The notes under the pieces are model-generated. The model had not been told where the DNA came from. It saw only the letters and a list, made by a program, of their open reading frames with translations, and did not search any database. From Streptomyces sp. NBC_00162 (lineage in GTDB: Bacteria > Actinomycetota > Actinomycetes > Streptomycetales > Streptomycetaceae): a DNA stretch of 64,000 bases. Shown here piece by piece: positions 40,492 through 47,697 of the stretch. The stretch spans positions 2,046,001 to 2,110,000 of the forward strand of contig NZ_CP102509.1 of assembly GCF_024611995.1 (NCBI RefSeq), read 5' to 3'. A program made the translations under genes and the position numbers. Position 1 is the first letter of the stretch, and each line of letters opens with the position of its first letter.

Positions 40492-41892
40492 TTACAGGTA
40501 CTGGCAGGTGGAGCGGGGGATGTAGACGCCGTGGCCGGGCCGGCCGGCGTACTCGCGCCGGTCGATGACGAGTTCGCCGCGCGAGAGCACGGTGTCGACG
40601 CGTCCGGTGATCCGCCTGCCCTCGTACGCCGAGTAGTCCACGTTCATGTGGTGGGTCTCGGCGGAGATGACCTGCTCGGCGTGCGGATCGTAGAGGACGA
40701 TGTCGGCGTCGGAGCCGGGCGCGATGGTGCCCTTCTGCGGGTAGAGGCCGAACATCCGGGCCGGGGTCGCGCAGGCGATCTCGATCCAGCGGCGGCGGCT
40801 GATGTGCCCGTCCAGGACGGCCTGGTGGAGGAGGTCCATCCGGTTCTCCACCCCCGGCAGCCCGTTGGGGATCTTGGAGAAGTCGCCTCGGCCGAGCTCC
40901 TTCTGGCCCCGGAAGCAGAAGGGGCAGTGGTCGGTGGAGACCACCTGGAGGTCGTTGGTCCGCAGCCCCCGCCACAGCGCCGCCTGGTGCTCCCGGGGGC
41001 GCAGCGGGGTGGAGCAGACGTACTTGGCGCCCTGGAAGTCGGGCTCGGCGAGGTTGTCGGTGGACAGGAAGAGGTACTGGGGGCAGGTCTCCCCGAAGAC
41101 GGGCAGGCCCTTGTCACGGGCGGCGGCCAGTTCGGCGAGCGCCTCCTCCGCCGAGACGTGGACGACGTACAGCGGCGAACCGGCGACCCTGGCGAGCTGG
41201 ATGGCGCGGTGGGTGGCCTCGGCCTCGAGGAGCACCTTCCGCACTTCACCGTGGTGGCGGGGGTCGGTCTCCCCGCGCGCCAGGGCCTGTTCGACGAGGA
41301 CGTCGATCGCGATGCCGTTCTCGGCGTGCATCATGATCAGCCCGCCGTTGCCGGAGGCCCGCTGCATGGCGCGCAGGATCTGCCCGTCGTCGCTGTAGAA
41401 GACGCCCGGGTAGGCCATGAACAGCTTGAAGGAGGTGACTCCCTCCCCGATCAGGAGGTCCATCTCCTTGAGGGTGCCCTCGTTGACGTCCGAGAGGATC
41501 ATGTGGAAGGCGTAGTCGATGGCGCAGTTGCCGTCGGCCTTGTCGTACCAGGTGTCGAGGCCCTCGCGCAGGGCGTGGCCCACGCTCTGCACGGCGAAGT
41601 CGACGATGGTGGTGGTGCCGCCCCAGGCGGCGGCCCGGGTGCCGGTCTCGAAGGTGTCCGAGGCCGCGGTGCCGCCGAAGGGGAGCTCCATGTGGGTGTG
41701 CGCGTCGACCCCGCCCGGGATGACGTACTTCCCGCTCGCGTCGATCGTACGGTCGGCCGTCCAGGCCTCGGCGGCCGCCGAGCCGTGCGCGGCCAGGGCG
41801 GCCACGCGGCCGTCCTCGATCAGGACGTCCGCGTGCAGTTCGTCGGCGGCGGTGACGACGAGGCCGCCGCTGATCAAGGTACGGATGCTCAT
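40492..41892 (-). CDS. hydA: Dihydropyrimidinase (hydantoinase)
   Basis: This 466-residue amidohydrolase opens a dihydropyrimidine or 5-substituted hydantoin ring. The metal motif DAHTHMELPFGG is near residue 60, the bridging carboxylated Lys is in GVTSFKLFMAYPG, and later metal His residues are in IMMHAENG and YVVHVSAEEAL; Asp lies in VSTDHCPF. KGTIAPGSDADIVLYDP is the usual C-terminal strand. It is the ring-opening step of the reductive pyrimidine pathway. It is 12 bases after the aminotransferase and 23 bases before the LLM gene. Confidence 0.95.
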   Translation of the reverse strand: MSIRTLISGGLVVTAADELHADVLIEDGRVAALAAHGSAAAEAWTADRTIDASGKYVIPGGVDAHTHMELPFGGTAASDTFETGTRAAAWGGTTTIVDFAVQSVGHALREGLDTWYDKADGNCAIDYAFHMILSDVNEGTLKEMDLLIGEGVTSFKLFMAYPGVFYSDDGQILRAMQRASGNGGLIMMHAENGIAIDVLVEQALARGETDPRHHGEVRKVLLEAEATHRAIQLARVAGSPLYVVHVSAEEALAELAAARDKGLPVFGETCPQYLFLSTDNLAEPDFQGAKYVCSTPLRPREHQAALWRGLRTNDLQVVSTDHCPFCFRGQKELGRGDFSKIPNGLPGVENRMDLLHQAVLDGHISRRRWIEIACATPARMFGLYPQKGTIAPGSDADIVLYDPHAEQVISAETHHMNVDYSAYEGRRITGRVDTVLSRGELVIDRREYAGRPGHGVYIPRSTCQYL

Positions 41893-41904
41893 CGGAGGTT
41901 CCCC

Positions 41905-43200
41905 CTACTGGATGCTGCGCAAGGCCTGTTCGAGGATCTCGGCGCCCTCTTCCGCCTCGGCGACGGTGAGGGAGAGCGGCGGCGCGATGCGCAGCACGCT
42001 GGTGTTGTAACCGCCGCCCTTGCCGAGCAGCAGACCGCCTTCGCGGGCGGCCTCCAGTACGGCGGCGGCCGCATCCGGGTCGGCCTGGTCGGTGCCGGGC
42101 CTCGTCAGTTCCAGCCCGGCCATCAGGCCCCGGCCGCGTACTTCCCGTACGGCGGGCACGTGGGCGGCGATGGCGCGCAGCCGCTCCAGGAGCAGGCCGC
42201 CGACACGGCGGGCATTGCCCTGGAGGTCGTGCTCCAGCAGGTACGCGAGGTTGGCGACGCCGGCCGCCATGGTGACCGGGGAACCGCCGAAGGTGGAGAT
42301 GGAGTTGGAGTCGAGGCAGTTCATCACCTCGGCGCGGGCCACGACCCCGCCGATGGCCATGCCGTTGCCGATGCCCTTGGCGAAGGTGAGGATGTCCGGG
42401 GGGCCGTTCTGGGCGTGGGCCTGCCAGCCCCAGAAGTGTTCGCCGGTGCGGCCCCAGCCGGTCTGCACCTCGTCGCTGATCCACAGGATGCCGTGCCGGT
42501 CCAGGACCTCGCGGAAGGCCCCGTACAGGCCGTCGGGCGGGGAGGTGAACCCGCCGACGCCCTGGATCGGCTCGGCGATGAGCGCTGCCACTCCCCCGCG
42601 CGCCTGGCCCAGGACGTCTTCGAGGTCGGCCACGGCCGCGGCGGTGAAGGCGGTGTCGTCGAGGTGGGCGAAGGGGCCGCGGGTGCGCACGGCGCCGTGC
42701 ACGTAGTACGTCTGGAGCGGCGAGAGGCTGGTCGGGGACCAGCCCCGGTTGCCCGTGATGGAGACGGTGGAGAACGACCGGCCGTGGTAGCTGTTGCGCA
42801 TGGCCAGGATCTGGTTGGACCGGCGGTACGTCGTCGCGAGCAGCAGCGCGGTGTCGTTGGCCTCGGTGCCCGAGGTGGTGAAGAAGACCCGGGCGTCGGG
42901 GATCCCGGAGAGCGCGGCGACCCGTTCGGCCAGCTCGATCATCGGGCGGTCGAGGTACAGGGTGGAGGAGTGGATGAGGCGCCCGGCCTGTTCGGAGACG
43001 GCCTTGGTGACCTCGGGCAGGGCATGGGCGGTCATCGTGGTGAGGATGCCGCCGAAGAAGTCGAGGTAGCGGTTGCCTTCGGCGTCCCACACGTGGCGGC
43101 CCTCGCCGTGCGTGAGCTCGATGGGGCGGTCGTAGTAGAGCGCGAGCCAGTCGGGCAGGACGGAGCGGTGGCGGCTGTGCAGGGGGATCGGGTTGGTCAC
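41905..43200 (-). CDS. Class-III aminotransferase (omega/beta-alanine-type)
   Basis: This 431-residue PLP enzyme starts at GTG 43200, sharing GTGA with the nitrilase stop. Motifs are FTTSGTEANDTALLLA (phosphate loop), MRNSYHGRSFSTVSITG, the PLP-contact Asp in WISDEVQTGWGRTG and the Schiff-base Lys in TFAKGIGNGMAIGG. In pyrimidine degradation the beta-alanine or 3-aminoisobutyrate released by the amidase is transaminated to a semialdehyde, which fits a class-III enzyme. The start of the mature sequence is plain (NPIPLHSRHRSVLPDW). The specific amino donor is not readable from sequence. Confidence 0.9.
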   Translation of the reverse strand: MTNPIPLHSRHRSVLPDWLALYYDRPIELTHGEGRHVWDAEGNRYLDFFGGILTTMTAHALPEVTKAVSEQAGRLIHSSTLYLDRPMIELAERVAALSGIPDARVFFTTSGTEANDTALLLATTYRRSNQILAMRNSYHGRSFSTVSITGNRGWSPTSLSPLQTYYVHGAVRTRGPFAHLDDTAFTAAAVADLEDVLGQARGGVAALIAEPIQGVGGFTSPPDGLYGAFREVLDRHGILWISDEVQTGWGRTGEHFWGWQAHAQNGPPDILTFAKGIGNGMAIGGVVARAEVMNCLDSNSISTFGGSPVTMAAGVANLAYLLEHDLQGNARRVGGLLLERLRAIAAHVPAVREVRGRGLMAGLELTRPGTDQADPDAAAAVLEAAREGGLLLGKGGGYNTSVLRIAPPLSLTVAEAEEGAEILEQALRSIQ

Positions 43201-44039
43201 GGCTGTACGAGCCCTCCGTAGGCGTCGGGGCGGCGGTCGCGGTAGAAGGCCCACTGCTGGCGGACTTCCTCGATGAGTGCGAAGTCGAGGTCGCGGACGA
43301 GGAGTTCCTCCTCCTTGTCGCTGGCGACCTCGCCGACGAACTGGCCGCGCGGGTCGACGAAGTAGCTGGTGCCGTAGAAGTCGTTGTCGCCGTACTCCTC
43401 CCGGCCGACCCGGTTGATGGCGGCGATGAAGTACTCGTTGGCGACGGCGGAGGCGGGCTGTTCCAGCTGCCACAGGTGCGAGGAGAGGCCGCGGTGGGTC
43501 GCGGACGGGTTGAAGACCAGCTGGGCCCCGGCGAGGCCCAGTTGGCGCCATCCCTCGGGGAAGTGGCGGTCGTAGCAGATGTAGACCCCGACCTTGCCGA
43601 CGGCGGTGTCGAAGACGGGCCAGCCGAGGTTGCCCGGGCGGAAGTAGTACTTCTCCCAGAACCCCTTGACCTGGGGGATGTGGTGCTTGCGGTACTTGCC
43701 GAGGTAGCTGCCGTCGGCGTCGATGACGGCGGCGGTGTTGTAGTAGAAACCCTCGCTCTCCCGTTCGAAGACGGGGACCACGATCACCATGCCGGTCTCG
43801 CGGGCGAGTTCCTGCATGCGGCGGACGGTCGGGCCGTCCGGGACGGCCTCGGCCCAGCGGTAGTGCTCGGGCTCCTGGACCTGGCAGAAGTAGGGGGCGT
43901 TGAACACCTCCTGGAAGCCGATGATCCGCGCACCCTGGGCAGCGGCCCGCCGGGCGTGCTCCTCGTGTTTCGCGATCATCGATTCGGTGTCTCCGGTCCA
44001 GGTGGCCTGGACCAGCGCGGCGCGGACGACTTGGGCCAT
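43197..44039 (-). CDS. Nitrilase-superfamily amidase, probable beta-ureidopropionase
   Basis: This 280-residue C-N hydrolase has the Glu44-Lys118-Cys155 triad: GFQEVFNAPYF, KYRKHHIPQ and VGVYICYDRHFPEGWRQ. The Phe-Pro-Glu after the Cys and the length match N-carbamoyl-beta-alanine amidohydrolase and related carbamoyl amidases. It would release beta-alanine, CO2 and ammonia from the product of dihydropyrimidinase. It is the first gene of the operon; start ATG 44039 with GAGGAG 7 bases upstream. N-carbamoyl-D-amino-acid hydrolysis is an alternative function. Confidence 0.92.
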   Translation of the reverse strand: MAQVVRAALVQATWTGDTESMIAKHEEHARRAAAQGARIIGFQEVFNAPYFCQVQEPEHYRWAEAVPDGPTVRRMQELARETGMVIVVPVFERESEGFYYNTAAVIDADGSYLGKYRKHHIPQVKGFWEKYYFRPGNLGWPVFDTAVGKVGVYICYDRHFPEGWRQLGLAGAQLVFNPSATHRGLSSHLWQLEQPASAVANEYFIAAINRVGREEYGDNDFYGTSYFVDPRGQFVGEVASDKEEELLVRDLDFALIEEVRQQWAFYRDRRPDAYGGLVQP

Positions 44040-44127
44040 GAGCTGCTCCTCGCGACGGGAACGCCGGGTTCTACGCACGTAGACGGTGTCCGTAGGGAGT
44101 AGAACGTAGGCCTCGTCACAGCGTGGG

Positions 44128-44142
44128 GCAAGACCGCCTTGC
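44128..44142. promoter_or_regulatory. Candidate operator of the pyrimidine operon
   Basis: GCAAG-ACCGC-CTTGC is a perfect 5-base inverted repeat at 44128-44142, 89 bases upstream of the amidase start. The 167-base gap (44040-44206) has no other obvious gene. No regulator gene is adjacent to this operon. Confidence 0.35.
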
Positions 44143-44206
44143 GCGGTTGGAGTAGTCGATCAAGTTACGTCGCCCCTCGGTCGATTGCGGTCAGGCGACG
44201 GGCGGT

Positions 44207-45658
44207 TTACGCCGCTGCGATGCCTGCCACCCGGAGCGCGTGGACCAGGTCCCGGCGGTGGGTCGCGGACAGCTCCCCGGCGGCCTGGAGCAGCCGCGGG
44301 GCGAACCACTGCGGGTCCCGGCGGGCCAGGGCGGCCGCCTCCTCCGCGGTGCGGACCCGGACGAACGCGCCGAGCAGGGCGTCGGCCTCCCGGAGCCGGC
44401 CGGCCGCGCCGAGGGCGAGCGCGGCTTCCGCGATCTCGGCGGTGGGCCGGGCCACGCCCTGGCGCAGCAGGCGGTCGCAGTCGGCCTCCCGGCCCGCCTC
44501 GCCGAGGGCCGCCGCCGCCGCGGCGAGCCGCTCGGGCGGCAGCGAGGCCGCCTCCCACAGCAGGGTGGCCCAGTCGGCCGCGAGTCCGGCGCGGGCCAGC
44601 TGGCCGGCGAGGTCGGGCAGCCGGTCCGCGGGCCAGGCCGCGATCTCGCAGAGCAGCGCGTGCGCCTCGCCGCCTCGGCCCTGGGCGCGCAGCGCGATCA
44701 GCTCGCCGACGGCGGCCCGGGTGTTCCCCGCCGGGGGTGGCGGGGGCGCCGGGGCTTCGGCGCCTCCGGGCCCGCTGCCGCCCTGTGCGAACCGGGCGCC
44801 CCGGGGGGCCGGGGGTTCGGGCTCGGGGCGGCCGAAGCGCGCTCCGCGCGGGGCGGGCCCGGGGCCGTCCTCCCCGCCTGACGCCGTGTCGCCGTCCGGG
44901 TGGCCCGGGGGCGGGGTGAAGGCCGGGGCTTCGGGGGCCGCAGAGCCCGCGTACCGGGCGCCCCCGGCCCGCCGCGCACCGCGCAGCCACCGGCCCTCGG
45001 CCCGGCCGACCGGGGCCTCGGCCGGCGGCGACGCCGGGGTTTCAGCGGGCGGAGACACCGGCGCCCGGGGCGCCGCCGTCCGCTGGCGGGGCACGCCGGG
45101 CAGCGCCTCCGGCGGGGCCGTCAGGGATCCGGGCCACGGCGCCTCGTCAGGCGCACCGGCCCGGACGGCCGACAGGCGGGCAAAGAGGTCCTCGTGGCGG
45201 GCCGTGGCGCGGGCCGCGTCGTCCTGGGTCCAGGAGAGCTCCCGGGTCAGGGCGTCCGCCTCCACGGGGTCGGTGGCGGAGCCGAGCCGGGCCGTCAGGC
45301 TCCGCAGGGCCGCCTGCGTCGCGGCCTGCTGCGCGACCGCCGCCGCGTACTGGGTCCGGAGCTCCTCCATGCCTCCCGGCAACCCGTCCCACGCGGCGAC
45401 CGCCGCGGCCCGCAGCCGGGCGGCGTATACGGTCTCCCGCGCCGCGAGCTCCTCGCCCGCCACCCCCGCCAGATCCCGCAGGAGCGACTCGACCACGTCC
45501 CACGGGGGCATCGCGGCCCCGTCGACACAGGCCCGCACGCCCTCCGGATCCCGGCGCAGGAACTCCCCGTACCAGCCTGCCCCGGGATCCAGTCTCTGGG
45601 TCAACCCCCGCAGGTACTCGGCGAATTGACTGATCACCAGCGAAGTCGCGGTCTCCAT
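44207..45658 (-). CDS. Unknown protein: degenerate HTH-like N-terminus, coiled coil, Pro-rich linker, helical repeats
   Basis: The protein has about 483 residues (ATG 45658; GTG 45676 would add six). The function is not recognised. The first 70 residues resemble the shortened XRE-like module common in Streptomyces proteins (WYGEFLRRDPEGVRACVDG, AMPPWDVVESLLRDLA). Residues 75-165 form an Ala/Glu/Arg-rich helical coiled-coil region. Residues 170-320 are a Pro/Ala/Gly linker with repeated APRGARF units. The last 160 residues are alpha-helical repeats with TPR-like phasing (LARAGLAADWATLLWEAAS, then LGEAGREADCDRLLRQG). It may be a scaffold or a signalling protein. It ends close to the amidase promoter. 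Confidence 0.75.
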   Translation of the reverse strand: METATSLVISQFAEYLRGLTQRLDPGAGWYGEFLRRDPEGVRACVDGAAMPPWDVVESLLRDLAGVAGEELAARETVYAARLRAAAVAAWDGLPGGMEELRTQYAAAVAQQAATQAALRSLTARLGSATDPVEADALTRELSWTQDDAARATARHEDLFARLSAVRAGAPDEAPWPGSLTAPPEALPGVPRQRTAAPRAPVSPPAETPASPPAEAPVGRAEGRWLRGARRAGGARYAGSAAPEAPAFTPPPGHPDGDTASGGEDGPGPAPRGARFGRPEPEPPAPRGARFAQGGSGPGGAEAPAPPPPPAGNTRAAVGELIALRAQGRGGEAHALLCEIAAWPADRLPDLAGQLARAGLAADWATLLWEAASLPPERLAAAAAALGEAGREADCDRLLRQGVARPTAEIAEAALALGAAGRLREADALLGAFVRVRTAEEAAALARRDPQWFAPRLLQAAGELSATHRRDLVHALRVAGIAAA

Positions 45659-45703
45659 GACCGCATTGGATCCCACCCGTGTTACGGGCGGGCTACGGGC
45701 ACC

Positions 45704-46084
45704 TCAAAGCTTGACGGCGATCGCGGTGTGCGGCCGCCGCCCGCGACGCGCCACCATGGCGGGCACGTCCACCGCCCAGAACTGCCACGTGTACTTGCGC
45801 ATCATGAGCCCGCGCACCCGCTTCAGACCCGCCTCGTCGAGCAGCCGGGCCTCGCCCTCGAGCACGGGCGCCCCTTCCACGACGCGTCCGCGCACGTCAC
45901 AGGCGGTGACGGTGACCCGCCCGCTGTTGCGGATCCGCTTGACCTTCCACGAATCGCTGCGCGTCCACACGTACAGCTCCGCGCCGTCGGCCACCGCCCA
46001 CACCGGTGTCGCCACGGGCGTGCCGTCCTTGCGGAACGTGGTGAGACTGACGTAGCGCGCCTTGCCCAGCTCTTCGACATCCAT
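45704..46084 (-). CDS. PPOX-class F420-dependent oxidoreductase
   Basis: This 126-residue split-barrel flavin/F420 protein opens with LGKARYVSLTTFRKDGTPVATPVWAVADG, here read as RYVSLTTFRKDGTP and PVWAVADGAELY, and has VKRIRNSGRVTVTACD. The pattern matches the Rv2061c-like subgroup of the PPOX/pyridoxamine-oxidase-like family, which binds F420 in actinobacteria. The substrate is unknown. The start is ATG 46084, 9 bases after the small exported protein's stop, so it may share a transcript with that gene and the XRE gene. Confidence 0.88.
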   Translation of the reverse strand: MDVEELGKARYVSLTTFRKDGTPVATPVWAVADGAELYVWTRSDSWKVKRIRNSGRVTVTACDVRGRVVEGAPVLEGEARLLDEAGLKRVRGLMMRKYTWQFWAVDVPAMVARRGRRPHTAIAVKL

Positions 46085-46093
46085 ACCGGAACC

Positions 46094-46312
46094 CTAGGCG
46101 GTCACGCCGGCGGGGTCCGTCGGCCATCTGCCGTGCGTCTCGAGCCGGGCGGGGCTGACGACGGCGCCGGGATGGCGCAGGACCAGCTCGCCGGGATCCT
46201 TGCCGTGGGCCTGGCCGTCGGGCCCGGCGCAGGCCGCGCGCAGCAGACCCGCCGCGAGGAGCGCGCCGAGGAGTCCGAAACCGAGCCGCTTGGATGCGTT
46301 GGAGGCTGCCAC
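46094..46312 (-). CDS. Small putative exported protein
   Basis: A 72-residue reading frame runs from GTG 46312 to TAG 46094-46096. It starts with basic residues (NASKRLG) and a hydrophobic stretch of about 18 residues (FGLLGALLAAGLLRAACAG), then turns polar. The Cys in RAACAG could be a weak lipobox, but the residues before it are not ideal. Codon third positions fit coding DNA. It lies between the XRE gene and the PPOX gene on the same strand. The frame also runs through from upstream, so the start and even the gene itself are uncertain. Confidence 0.4.
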   Translation of the reverse strand: MAASNASKRLGFGLLGALLAAGLLRAACAGPDGQAHGKDPGELVLRHPGAVVSPARLETHGRWPTDPAGVTA

Positions 46313-46412
46313 GCCTTCACGCTTGCCCCGGACCCCGGCGAACCCACCGCCGATTCGGCCGTTCGGCCGCCGGACACTCCCTGGGGGCGGGCGTTCTCGG
46401 AAAACCGCCCCG

Positions 46413-46664
46413 TCAGACCGGTACGAGGGCGCAGCGGCGCAGCACCTCGTCCAGGGAGAGCTCGAGGACCGCGGCGAGGGCGGCCACGGTGAAGAAGGCG
46501 GGGGTGGGCGCCCGGCCGGTCTCGATCTTGCGGAGGGTCTCGGCCGAGAGCCCGGCTCCGGCCGCGATCTCGACCATGCTGCGCGAGCCGCGCGCCTCGC
46601 GCAGCAGCGCGCCCAGGCGCTCACCGCGCTCGCGCTCTTCGGGAGTCAGGGGGGTACGGACCAT
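46413..46664 (-). CDS. XRE-family transcriptional regulator (small)
   Basis: This 83-residue protein is almost entirely a helix-turn-helix: RLGALLREARGSRSMVEIAA, GAGLSAETLRKIETGRAPTP and FFTVAALAAVLELSLDEVL. A short basic/acidic head precedes it and there is no ligand domain. It is divergent from map. The region between the two starts carries a very large AT-rich inverted repeat, so it probably represses itself and map. The start ATG 46664 has a GAGGG-type site. Confidence 0.9.
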   Translation of the reverse strand: MVRTPLTPEERERGERLGALLREARGSRSMVEIAAGAGLSAETLRKIETGRAPTPAFFTVAALAAVLELSLDEVLRRCALVPV

Positions 46665-46684
46665 GCCCTCATCCTACCCCGCAC

Positions 46685-46728
46685 GCCAATAACTATCCCG
46701 TTACAGTTATACCGGTATAGTTATTGGC
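46685..46728. promoter_or_regulatory. Divergent XRE/map operator and promoter with nested palindromes
   Basis: 12-base arms GCCAATAACTAT (46685-46696) and ATAGTTATTGGC (46717-46728) are perfect inverted repeats. The spacer contains CAGTTAT and the palindrome TATACCGGTATA (46708-46719) overlaps the right arm. TATAGT at 46716-46721 is a good -10 for map, placing the transcript start about 7 bases on, at or next to the ATG at 46729. The mirror image GATAGT serves the XRE side. The patch is strikingly AT-rich for this genome. Confidence 0.75.
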
Positions 46729-47496
46729 ATGGTGGAACTCAAGACGGAACAGTCGATCGACGAGATGCGTGCCGCCGGCCGCGTCGTCGCCCACGCCCTC
46801 GCGGCCGTACGGGAGACCGCGCGGGTCGGAACCTCCCTGCTGGACCTGGACCGGGTGGCCCGCGAGGTGCTGCGCGAGGCGGGGGCGAGCTCTCCCTTCC
46901 TCGGCTACCGGCCGCGGTTCGCGCCGGTGCCCTTCCCCGCCGTGATCTGCGCGTCCGTCAACGACGCGATCGTGCACGGCATCCCCGGCGGCTACCGGCT
47001 GCGCGACGGCGACCTCGTCAGCATCGACTGCGGGGCGAAACTCGGCGGCTGGGCCGGCGACGCGGCGGTCAGCTTCACCGTCGGCCGGGCCCGCCCCGCG
47101 GACCTGCGGCTGATCGAGACCGCCGAGGCGGCCCTCGCCGCGGGCATCGCGGCCGCGGTGCCCGGCAACCGGATCGGGGACATCGCCCACGCCATCGGCA
47201 CGGTCTGCCGCGCCGCCGGGTACGGCATCCCCGACGGCTTCGGCGGCCACGGCATCGGCCGCCGCATGCACGAGGACCCCGGCGTGCCCAACGAGGGGCC
47301 GCCGGGGCGCGGCATGGAGCTGCGCCCCGGCTTGGTGCTCGCGATCGAGCCGATGCTGACCGCGGGCGGCACCGACGACTACACCTGCGACGGTGACGGC
47401 TGGACCCTGCGCACCACCGACGGCAGCCGCGCCGCGCACGCGGAGCACACGGTCGCGATCACCGCCGACGGTCCGAGGATCCTCACCGCTCTCTAG
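46729..47496 (+). CDS. map: Type I methionine aminopeptidase, apparently leaderless
   Basis: This 255-residue enzyme removes N-terminal Met from new proteins. The five metal ligands are Asp100 (SIDCG), Asp111 (GWAGDAA), His174 (GGHGIGRRMHEDP), Glu207 (LAIEPML) and Glu239 (AHAEHTV); His83 (IVHGIP) contacts substrate. It is full length and lacks the long N-terminal extension of some actinobacterial forms. There is no Shine-Dalgarno site, and the ATG sits about 7 bases after a -10-like TATAGT, which indicates a leaderless message. It is controlled by the XRE protein by position. A normal ribosome-linked map is expected elsewhere, so this looks like an extra, conditionally used copy (inference). 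Confidence 0.93.
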   Translation: MVELKTEQSIDEMRAAGRVVAHALAAVRETARVGTSLLDLDRVAREVLREAGASSPFLGYRPRFAPVPFPAVICASVNDAIVHGIPGGYRLRDGDLVSIDCGAKLGGWAGDAAVSFTVGRARPADLRLIETAEAALAAGIAAAVPGNRIGDIAHAIGTVCRAAGYGIPDGFGGHGIGRRMHEDPGVPNEGPPGRGMELRPGLVLAIEPMLTAGGTDDYTCDGDGWTLRTTDGSRAAHAEHTVAITADGPRILTAL

Positions 47497-47688
47497 GGGG
47501 TGTCTTGTCGATCGGGCCGGATCAGGGAGCGGTGTCTGGTGCCGTGGATCGCAAGGCGGAGGAGGGAGTCGACGCGGTGGGGGCACCTCCCAGCGGTAGC
47601 TGGGGGAGTCGGCGACCGACGACAACGCGGCGAGGCGCGGTGCGGTGCCAGACACCGCGAGCCCGGCCTGATCGGCAAGACACCCCCT
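47495..47688. repeat. 194-bp palindromic intergenic element (MITE-like)
   Basis: Outer 26-base arms 47495-47520 and 47663-47688 match at 24 of 26 positions. Inside, GCGGTGTCTGG-type arms pair again, and a central hairpin (CTCCCAGC / GCTGGGGG) sits near 47587-47606. The map stop codon lies in the first bases. From memory, closely similar palindromes occur in Streptomyces intergenic regions, so it is probably a non-autonomous mobile repeat. It could also end both map and ggt transcripts. No transposase is encoded. Confidence 0.8.
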
Positions 47689-47697
47689 GGGTTCTGC

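Noticed and set aside
40471-43221. Plus-strand frame of about 900 codons opposite the pyrimidine operon
   Set aside because: Shadow of four recognised minus-strand enzymes; residues such as long Gly/Val/Asp runs show no domain.
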